Shown piece after piece: positions 9,741-16,499 of a stretch of 64,000 nt of DNA. The DNA is from JAADJA01 sp963840975 (GTDB taxonomy: Bacteria; Bacteroidota; Bacteroidia; Bacteroidales; JAADJA01), in contig CAWJBC010000002.1 in the NCBI GenBank assembly GCA_963840975.1, positions 310,001 through 374,000 of the forward strand, in the 5' to 3' direction. Below the pieces are notes generated by a model. That model saw only the letters and a program-made list of their open reading frames with translations. It did no database searches and was not told where the DNA came from. The position numbers were made by a program, and so were the translations under genes. Position 1 is the first letter of the stretch; every line of letters begins with the position of its first letter.

Positions 9741-9988
9741 TGGTACTAAACTAAGATAACTACTCTTACTAAGGAAAGGGCTAAAACAACTATCCTAAGT
9801 TTAAAAGAAAATCAGATGAAAGGAAATTTGAGAATAAAATTCACACCAATGCTAAAAAATGCACTCAGTTAACAATTATATGCTGAATATATACAACAGA
9901 TTGAGTATTGAGGTTAATATATAAGTTGATCGGCATTATAAAAGTAGGACAATCGTCCTAAACTTGAATATGAGAAGATATTGAAAAA

Positions 9989-10030
9989 ATGAAAGCAAAA
10001 ACATGTGTTAATTTGCCTATATGCTTTTAA
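9989..10030 (+). CDS. conserved 13-codon leader reading frame overlapping the LAL start
   Basis: ATG at 9989 opens a frame of 13 codons, MKAKTCVNLPICF, ending with TAA at 10028-10030. Its last codons overlap the ATG of the LAL gene at 10021 in another frame. The second LAL gene has the same arrangement (16458-16499), encoding MKAKTCVNFPICY. The 32 bases from the short ATG to the LAL ATG differ at only one position between copies, while the first 60 bases of the LAL coding sequences differ at about ten. The geometry would allow termination-reinitiation coupling. Whether the peptide is made, or the DNA is kept as an operator, cannot be decided from two copies. Confidence 0.5.
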   Translation: MKAKTCVNLPICF

Positions 10031-12706
10031 CAAAACTCCATATTCCCCCTGCCAGTCAGAATATTGTTCACAGGCCAGAATTGCATGAGAAATTGAACAT
10101 TGGGCTGAGTCGAAAACTGATTCTAATTTCCGCACCTGCAGGATTTGGTAAAACAACCGCTGTGAGTGAGTGGATCGGTCAAAATAAGATACCTACTGCC
10201 TGGTTTTCACTCGACAACGGGGATAATGACCCGGTGGAATTTCTTAGCTATATTATTTCCGGAATCCAGGGTTTAAGTAAAGAATTTGGACAAAGTTCAC
10301 TCAACTTATTACATTCGCCTAATAAACCATCTGTCGAATCAATTGCCAGCCTGCTAATCAATGAAATACTCAATATCAATCAAAACTTTTTATTGGTACT
10401 CGACGATTTTCATCTGATCAGGAGTAGCGAGGTTTTAAAACTTATAAGCTATTTATTAGAGCATATTCCCGGTAATATCCATATTGTAATCCTGACCCGT
10501 TCTGACCCTGCATTAGCTCTTTCAAGGTTAAGGAGTCAGCAACAGCTTGTCGAGCTAAGATCATCAGACCTTAGTTTTTCGGCAAATGATATTTCAGTCC
10601 TATTCAATAAAAAACTGAAATTTGGCTTATCTATTGACGATGTTTATTCCCTTGAAACAAAAACCGAAGGCTGGATTGCCGGATTGCAACTAACAGCTTT
10701 GTCAATGCAAGGCCGCACAGATGTTTCTGAATTTATCCGGGACTTAAAAGGAGATAACCGCTACATTATGGATTATCTTGTGGAGGAGGTGTTAAAGATT
10801 CAAACAGATGAAAACAGAGAATTTTTATTGCAAACATCAATACTGGAGCAAATGTCAGCACCTTTATGCAACACTGTTTTGAACAGAAATGACAGCCAGT
10901 TAATTCTTGAAACCCTTGAAAAAAACAACATGTTTGTTATTCCTTTGGATACAGAAAGGACCTGGTACAGATATCATCATCTCTTCGCTGACCTATTAAA
11001 ACAGAGACTAAACCTTAGAAGTAAAGAAGCTATTAATGAGCTTCACAATAAGGCATCTGAGTGGTTTGAACAAAATGATATATTTGATTTGGCCATAGAG
11101 CATGCCCTGGAAATTAAAAACTTTGAAAAATGTATTCAATTATTGGGTAAAACGGCTGAATATATGTGGCAAAAAGGAATGCATTCTGCCATTTTGAAAT
11201 ATGGTGGTATATTACCTGATGAATTGATTAAAACAAATCCCGAATTCTGTCTATACTATGCCTGGATATTGATTGCAGATGGAAAAGTCCATAAAGCTGA
11301 GCCTTTTTTGGTGAGTGCTGAAAAAATAACTCTAGCGTTGATTAATGATAAAAAAGCATCCAAAGAAGATATTCAATACAATAAGAAATTATCAGGGAAA
11401 ATAGCTGTTGCATTTACATACCTGAATTCGCACGTCGAACATTCACAGAAGATTTTTGATTATTGCAAAACAGCAAAGGATAACCTTTCTGAAGATGATC
11501 CTTTTTGGTTTAGCTGGGCCTGGTTTTCGTATGGTATTGCTTATTATTCCAAAGGAGATTTATTTGAAAGTAACAAAGCCTTTAATAATGCCTTCGAATA
11601 TGGCATAAAATCAGGCAATATATATTTAATTTCAACCATAGCTATTAGAATGGCTGAAAATGAACAAGAGTTGGGCCATTACAAATCAGCATATAAAAAA
11701 TGTTCAGACCTTTTAACTTTGATGAAGGACAAAGGCTATTCGGAAATAGCCAGGACCGAATGGACCTATGCCGCATTGTATTTTATTATGGGCGTTTCGC
11801 AATTCATGTGGGCTGATATGGATCGTGCATACGAGAATATTAAAATGGCTTATGACTTATGCAAAAGTGGGAAAGACATTTATCTTAAAATATTCATTTT
11901 AATGGTATATTCAATCGTACTCAAAGAGCGCGGAGATAATGAATTAAAAAAGATAATCGAAGAAATGGACCTCAATTTAAAACAAAATGAGGTTCCGCCT
12001 TTTTTAACTGCGAGTTATATTGGATGGAAAATCTATTTATTCATTGAAAATAACCAAATTGAAGAAGCCAATAAAATAGTTTCGGAATATGGATTAGATC
12101 CCGGCAAAAAGAAAACTCACGCAAATGAAGGGGCCTACTCTGCTTATGTTCGTTTATTGTTAGCACAAAATAAACTGGATGAAGCAGAACCGCTCCTTTC
12201 GGAATTATATGCTTTAGCAGACGATAATAATGCAATTGAAAAAATAATTGAACTCAAAATTTCATTTGCTGTACTTTTTAAACTGAGAGGAAACCAGGAA
12301 AAAGCTATTGCAATTTTGATTGAAGCTATGGAATTTGCTTCGGACGAAAATTTATTGTATTACTTTGTAAATGATCAGAATCGTACTAAAAGATTTAATG
12401 AAAGAAGCATTTAAAGAGATAGCTGTAACAAAAACAAATATCCCAACAAAATTTATTGATAGCCTTAAGCTGGCTTTAGAAAGAAAAGAAAAGCTTAAGA
12501 AAATGAATTTTGGAATAGATTTAAGTGCCCGCGAACTCGAAACAATAAAACTAATTGCCGCGGATTTAACGAACCAGCAAATTGCAGACAAATTATTTAT
12601 TTCGTTGAATACAGTTAAAACCCACCTAAAGAATATATACTTAAAACTTGAAGTTGACAATCGTGCAAAGGCTGTTGCTAAGGCAAAGGAAATTGGAATT
12701 GTCTGA
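10021..12706 (+). pseudogene. MalT-type LuxR family regulator (LAL), one frameshift before the HTH
   Basis: A cytoplasmic ATP-dependent transcription activator of the LAL/STAND type, in two frames. The first frame (10021-12414, 797 codons) has the N-terminal signature LLTKLHIP, Walker A APAGFGKTT at residues 38-46, Walker B LLVLDDFHLI near 124-133, and a long TPR-like helical middle. Near 12383 the frame shifts by +1: removing one A after codon CGT joins it to a frame ending at 12706 and restores alignment with the two paralogs downstream (KDLMKEAF against KDLLIEVF). That frame carries the LuxR HTH (LSARELETIKL to LFISLNTVKTHLKN). The whole gene is about 895 codons, equal to its paralogs. It could be a real lesion, a sequence error, or frameshifting. 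The start is fixed by a TAA at 10009 in the same frame. Confidence 0.85.
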
Positions 12707-12803
12707 TTCTGAATCTGGAATTGCGGATCAATGATTTTTTTTCGGGACTTTATTAAGCAACAAATATTCTTAATTCACATTTTTTCCTAAATAATCACCC
12801 TTC

Positions 12804-12830
12804 AAATCACCCGTGCGGGTGATTTTCTTT
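12804..12830 (+). terminator. hairpin with T-rich tail after the first LAL gene
   Basis: AAATCACCCG (12804-12813) is followed by a two-base TG centre and CGGGTGATTT (12816-12825), then CTTTTT. The perfect stem resembles an intrinsic terminator. A matching hairpin, AATCACCC with loop TCAA and GGGTGATT, lies at the equivalent place after the third LAL gene, so its position is conserved between the duplicated units. Confidence 0.65.
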
Positions 12831-12832
12831 TT

Positions 12833-12868
12833 ATGGTCGTAACCGAATTTTGCTGCGTATTTAATTAA
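12833..12868 (+). promoter_or_regulatory. conserved leader block before the 76-aa protein gene, copy 1
   Basis: Directly after the hairpin, about 45 bases up to the ATG at 12876 are shared with the other copy (21970-22012): ATGGTYGT, then CCGAATTTTGC, then GTATTTAA, then TAAGAATATG. The block can be read as a 11-codon frame (MVVTEFCCVFN and stop), and the other copy as MVVPEFCQVFKY and stop. It may be a leader peptide, a protein-binding site or the promoter of the downstream genes. No exact TAnnTTTG box is present. Confidence 0.35.
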
Positions 12869-12875
12869 TAAGAAT

Positions 12876-13106
12876 ATGAAAGGCAAAGTTAAAATAACAA
12901 TTCAGGGACATCTTGATAAAGAATGGAAGAACTGGTTTGAAGGCACGGCTATTAGTTATACAGGCAATAATACCATACTTACCGGAGATATTAAGGATGA
13001 AGCCCACCTGCATGGGATTTTAAATCAAATCAGGGATTTAAACCTGAAGCTTATTTCAGTTAATCCTGATAAAGAAGAGAATGATAAAAATGTATTTAAC
13101 AATTAA
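12876..13106 (+). CDS. 76-aa conserved protein of unknown function, copy 1
   Basis: A small acidic-to-neutral soluble protein with no signal peptide and no membrane segment. Pattern: a beta-rich N-terminus with KVKITIQGHLDKEWKNWFEG, a T-I-L-T-G-D-I-K-D-E-A strand and turn, then HLHGILNQIRDLNLKLISVN. The second copy at 22013 has the same length and nearly the same C-terminal half. From memory, very similar short proteins ending in a LHGLLxKIRDLGLxLxSV motif occur widely in other phyla, including Chloroflexi and actinobacteria, but I know of no assigned function. It lies between a LAL regulator and a secreted beta-barrel gene that starts 12 bases later, so co-transcription is likely. A ligand-handling or regulatory role for the LAL protein is only a guess. 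Confidence 0.75.
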   Translation: MKGKVKITIQGHLDKEWKNWFEGTAISYTGNNTILTGDIKDEAHLHGILNQIRDLNLKLISVNPDKEENDKNVFNN

Positions 13107-13118
13107 AACTAAATCAAA

Positions 13119-13733
13119 ATGAAAAAAATCACTTTAACAACACTGATGATAGTAATGTGCATAACACTTGCTTTCAGTCAAAAAACAGAACAAGATTCCA
13201 CTTACAGGAAGTTCTATGTCGGAAGCACATTCACCATGTTAGGAAATTTTGTTGCTGGACCCGCTCCCAAATTTGTTCAACTTAACGCGGGTTATCGCAT
13301 AACGCCTAAAGATGTTATTTCAATTGAATTAAAAACATGGGAATATTCTTGGCCATTAGGTATTCCCTATGGAAAATCTTATGAAGCTCCCGAAGAAAAA
13401 TATCCTGGGCATGTAAAAGAATTTGGTATTGGCATAGTATATCAACGTTTTGTGTGGAAAGGCGCCTATGCTTCTATAGATGCAGGGAATATGTTTGTAA
13501 AATACATGGATGAAAACAATAAACACATTCAAAATGGCTACACGCTTTTTATGACCTATCGTTTGGGCTATCATTTCCAATTCTTTAAAAATCGTTTTTT
13601 TATTGAACCTTCTATATCAATGACTCATTGGCCAATTAAAACTAACGTGCCCGAATCATTTGCCAACTTAGAAGATAATTGGCCAAATTATTTCTTGTTT
13701 GAGCCGGGACTTCATTTTGGGGTAAAATTTTAA
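13119..13733 (+). CDS. secreted protein, probable small outer-membrane beta-barrel, copy 1
   Basis: A 204-residue protein with a signal peptide (MKKITLTTLMIVMCITLAFS, then Q). The mature part is rich in alternating aromatic and polar strands, with FVQLNAGYRITPKD, GIGIVYQRFVWKGAYASIDAG, LFMTYRLGYHFQFFKNRFFIEP and a terminal FEPGLHFGVKF ending in phenylalanine, as in outer-membrane barrels. The next gene is a clear paralog. It follows the 76-aa gene by 12 bases. The function is not recognisable; small barrels of this kind may be porin-like or structural. Its signal peptide closely resembles that of the TonB receptor at 22246. Confidence 0.7.
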   Translation: MKKITLTTLMIVMCITLAFSQKTEQDSTYRKFYVGSTFTMLGNFVAGPAPKFVQLNAGYRITPKDVISIELKTWEYSWPLGIPYGKSYEAPEEKYPGHVKEFGIGIVYQRFVWKGAYASIDAGNMFVKYMDENNKHIQNGYTLFMTYRLGYHFQFFKNRFFIEPSISMTHWPIKTNVPESFANLEDNWPNYFLFEPGLHFGVKF

Positions 13734-13784
13734 CAACTTTTTATCAGCAATAAATACAATTGAACAATTAAAAAAGAAAACAAC

Positions 13785-14429
13785 ATGAAAAAGTTAATTT
13801 CAACAACATTTATGATTGCTATGTTTATAACCCTGGCATTTAGTCAAAACAGAACCCAAACAGAAAAGGGCAGTGCCAAGGGCACAGTTCCTTACCGCAA
13901 ATTCTCAGTAAATACTACATTGGGGACATTAACAAATTTTGAATCAGAAGAAACAAATCTTCAACATTATGAATTTCATTTTGGATATAAAATTACACCT
14001 AAAGATAAAATTGGGATTAAAATAGCCACCTGGAAGCTTTTTGAACCCATGGGAATACCGATGTGGGATCCTCTCTTCAGAGAAGAAAGCGAATGGTATC
14101 CGGGTAGGCTCAGGGAAAGCGGCATAGGTTTTACTTATCAACGTCTTCTGTGGAAAGGGTTGTTCGCTTCAATAGAAATTCTGCCACTAAAGAAAACATA
14201 TCTGGATGAAAATGATGAAAAGATAGATGATGGTTTTAAGTTATATACTTCTTATCACCTTGGTTATCATATACGCCTGTTTAAAAACAGATTATTTCTT
14301 GAACCTCAGATTCATTGTAATTATTGGCCAATAGATACAGAAGGACCACAAGGCTTTGAAGAGAAGGAGAGTAAATGGAATAATTATTTCCTCTTTGAAC
14401 CCAATTTATATATTGGGGTAAATTTTTAA
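13785..14429 (+). CDS. secreted protein, probable small outer-membrane beta-barrel, copy 2
   Basis: A 214-residue paralog of the preceding gene, sharing the order of strands: YRKFSVNTTLGTLTNF, FHFGYKITPKDKIGIKIATW, GIGFTYQRLLWKGLFASIEI, YHLGYHIRLFKNRLFLEPQ and a final FLFEPNLYIGVNF. The signal peptide is MKKLISTTFMIAMFITLAFS. Just after it, QNRTQTEKG closely resembles QNLTQTVRG at the same place in the TonB receptor at 22246, so the N-terminus may have been copied from a receptor gene. The 51-base gap to the first copy has no terminator, suggesting a shared transcript. Function unknown. Confidence 0.7.
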   Translation: MKKLISTTFMIAMFITLAFSQNRTQTEKGSAKGTVPYRKFSVNTTLGTLTNFESEETNLQHYEFHFGYKITPKDKIGIKIATWKLFEPMGIPMWDPLFREESEWYPGRLRESGIGFTYQRLLWKGLFASIEILPLKKTYLDENDEKIDDGFKLYTSYHLGYHIRLFKNRLFLEPQIHCNYWPIDTEGPQGFEEKESKWNNYFLFEPNLYIGVNF

Positions 14430-14500
14430 ACGACAGTTTATATACAATATAGCAATCGCAGCTTTCCAATAATTAATGTAAGGGGTGTATGTTTAATGTT

Positions 14501-14508
14501 TAATTTTG
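14501..14508 (+). promoter_or_regulatory. -7 promoter element upstream of the first dehydrogenase gene
   Basis: TAATTTTG matches TAnnTTTG and lies 26 bases before the ATG at 14535, which suits a short leader. No clear TTG is found at the usual -33 distance, so only the -7 part is supported. Confidence 0.35.
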
Positions 14509-14534
14509 AATAATAGGAATAAAATTCAATCAAA

Positions 14535-15521
14535 ATGAAAGCAATTGTTTACACCAAATATGGACCGCCGGAAGTTCTTCAACTCAAAGAAGTGCCAAAA
14601 CCTCTTCCAAAAGACAATGAAGTTCTGATTAAAATACATGCAACAACCGTAAATCGAACGGATTGCGGATTTCGGAAACCTGAATATCCTGTCATTATCA
14701 GATTGATCAATGGCCTCTTTAAGCCAAAAAGAACGATATTAGGGAGTGAGCTGGCTGGCGAGATTGAAGCTATTGGTGTAGATGTAAAAACATTTAAACC
14801 GGGTGACCAGGTTTTTGGATTAAGCGCTTTAAATTTTGGGGCGCACGCAGAATACATTTGTCTGCCCGAAACGGGCTCAATTGCCACTAAGCCGGTTAAT
14901 ATGTCATACAATGAGGCTGCTGCCGTATGCGATGGCATGAATCTAGCGATTACGTATATCAGGAAAATAGATTTTGCTAATGAAAGAAAAATTTTGATCA
15001 ATGGAGCCTCTGGATCAATTGGTTCAGCATGTTTACAACTTGCCAAATATTACGGTGGGGAAATCACAGCCGTATGCAATACCAGGAATATAGAAATGGT
15101 GAAATTGCTGGGTGCAGATGAAGTAATTGATTACACTAAAGAAGATTTTACGAAAAATGGTAAATTGTATGATGTTGTTATTGATTCCGTCGGCAAAAGT
15201 TCATTTTTTCGTTGCAAAAAAATAATTAAGCCCGGAGGTGTTTATTTTTCAACAGATCTTGGCTTTTTAGCGCAAAATGTATTTTTAGCACTCCTGACTC
15301 CAATCTTCAGTATCCTACCTGGCCGGCAGAAAGGTAAAAAAGTTAAGTTCCCGATACCAAAGGACAGTAAAGAAGATATTGTCTTTTTTAAAGAACTGAT
15401 TGAAGCAGAGAAGTATAAAGCGGTTATAGACAGCATATACACCCTGAATAAAATTGTAGAGGCTACCAAATATGTTGAAACAGGGCAGAAAACGGGAAAT
15501 GTTGTAATAACTGTGAACTGA
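14535..15521 (+). CDS. NAD(P)-dependent medium-chain dehydrogenase/reductase, quinone oxidoreductase-like
   Basis: A 328-residue zinc-free MDR-family reductase of the quinone oxidoreductase type, cytoplasmic. It has the family's N-terminal MKAIVYTKYGPPEVLQL, the GroES-like fold with LGSELAGEIEAIG near residues 70-81 and GDQVFGL near 90-96, and the Rossmann turn INGASGSIGSA near 155-165. Residues VCNTRN near 185 lie where the cofactor phosphate is read. The C-terminus GQKTGNVVITVN is also typical. These enzymes usually reduce quinones or enones with NADPH; the substrate here is unknown. Three relatives lie at 27369 (truncated), 31686 and 33235. It is followed by an esterase gene after 32 bases. 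Confidence 0.88.
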   Translation: MKAIVYTKYGPPEVLQLKEVPKPLPKDNEVLIKIHATTVNRTDCGFRKPEYPVIIRLINGLFKPKRTILGSELAGEIEAIGVDVKTFKPGDQVFGLSALNFGAHAEYICLPETGSIATKPVNMSYNEAAAVCDGMNLAITYIRKIDFANERKILINGASGSIGSACLQLAKYYGGEITAVCNTRNIEMVKLLGADEVIDYTKEDFTKNGKLYDVVIDSVGKSSFFRCKKIIKPGGVYFSTDLGFLAQNVFLALLTPIFSILPGRQKGKKVKFPIPKDSKEDIVFFKELIEAEKYKAVIDSIYTLNKIVEATKYVETGQKTGNVVITVN

Positions 15522-15553
15522 AAACATAAAATAATAATAATAAAAATATAACA

Positions 15554-16414
15554 ATGAATACGTTCCAAAAATTAACAAGAGTTCTGGAAGAAGTAGAGAT
15601 AAGTACAAAGTTGAGGATTTCAATTTTATTAATCCTGACACAATTTAGCATCTGTTCTGCCCAACAAAAAAAGAGTGATTTTGTCATTGGAGATAAAGTA
15701 AGTTTTGAATCAAAAGTCCTTAACGAGCGAAAAACGATAGTTGTAATTCCTCCTTATAATTATAAAGACAGACCTGATGAAAAGTTTCCTGTAGTTTACG
15801 TTTTAGATCCGGGGAATAATCTTTTTGCAACATTCGGAATTGTGAATTATTATTCAGATATGTTGAAAATTATGCCCAGTATGATAATCGTGGGTATTGT
15901 CTCCAACGATAGAGAGAAAGACTATCTGCCCACACCTTCGAAGGACCAACCAACTGGGGGAGGGGCTGATAAATTCCTTCGTTTTATTAATTCAGAATTA
16001 GTAACCTTAATTGACTCAACTTATCGGACAAATTCAGAACGTAGTATTATAGGACATTCTGCAGGAGGATTATTTGCTATTTATGCCCTGGAAAATCAGC
16101 CTGAATTATTCGACGCATTTATATGCATTGACCCAAGTTTTTGGTATGATGATCAATCCTGTGTGAAGAAAATGCCCGGATTTCTTGAAAATAATAAGGA
16201 TATTAAAAAATCAATATTTATTTCATTGTCAAATGAAAAGGAAATGGGCGTTTTCCCTTTTATTGAAGTTCTTGAAAAATATGCACCGGAAGGATTAAAA
16301 TGGGATTATACCCATTATAAAAACGAAACCCATAATTCATTGGGATTTAAAAGCATCTGTGCTGGTTTTGAAATGATTTATAAAGACTGGAAGACAGATG
16401 ATGATGTAAAGTAA
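15554..16414 (+). CDS. secreted alpha/beta-hydrolase, esterase-D/IroE-like
   Basis: A 286-residue hydrolase of the enterochelin-esterase-like (Esterase_phd) group. A hydrophobic segment at residues 21-36 ending in SAQQ should be a signal peptide, although the n-region is long (about 20 residues). The nucleophile elbow GHSAGG (Ser near 169) follows the canonical YRTNSERSIIGHSAGG pattern, and a C-terminal His lies in NETHNSLGF near residue 263. The acid is probably in the LSNEKEMG region. Such enzymes cleave ester bonds in siderophores or similar small molecules; the substrate is unknown. It sits between an MDR gene and the second LAL regulator. A relative with a TPR tail is at 28698. Confidence 0.82.
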   Translation: MNTFQKLTRVLEEVEISTKLRISILLILTQFSICSAQQKKSDFVIGDKVSFESKVLNERKTIVVIPPYNYKDRPDEKFPVVYVLDPGNNLFATFGIVNYYSDMLKIMPSMIIVGIVSNDREKDYLPTPSKDQPTGGGADKFLRFINSELVTLIDSTYRTNSERSIIGHSAGGLFAIYALENQPELFDAFICIDPSFWYDDQSCVKKMPGFLENNKDIKKSIFISLSNEKEMGVFPFIEVLEKYAPEGLKWDYTHYKNETHNSLGFKSICAGFEMIYKDWKTDDDVK

Positions 16415-16457
16415 TCAACGAAATGTTTACAATTTGAAAAATTAAATGACAGAACAA

Positions 16458-16499
16458 ATGAAAGCAAAAACATGTGTTAATTTTCCTATATGCTATTAA
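16458..16499 (+). CDS. conserved 13-codon leader reading frame, second copy
   Basis: ATG at 16458 opens MKAKTCVNFPICY, ending in TAA at 16497-16499 and overlapping the LAL ATG at 16490 in another frame, exactly as at 9989-10030. Relative to that copy the peptide changes are Leu to Phe and Phe to Tyr, and the reading frame, length and overlap are kept. The sequence immediately further upstream is much less alike. See the first copy for alternatives. Confidence 0.5.
   Translation: MKAKTCVNFPICY

Larger units (their letters stand above)
9120..9988. other. gene-free stretch between the M16 gene and the first LAL regulator
   Basis: About 870 bases with no intact gene on either strand. From the left it holds a degenerate 21-nt repeat tract (about 9204-9410), AT-rich DNA without recognisable features (about 9420-9700), a TACATTTG promoter element at 9733-9740, and a leader of roughly 270 bases. 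The leader contains a perfect six-base-pair hairpin, TAGGAC-AATC-GTCCTA, at 9945-9960. Short repeats such as two nearby copies of ATGGTAT/ATGGTATA around 9455-9475 are too simple to interpret. No tRNA or known structured RNA was recognised. Confidence 0.6.
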
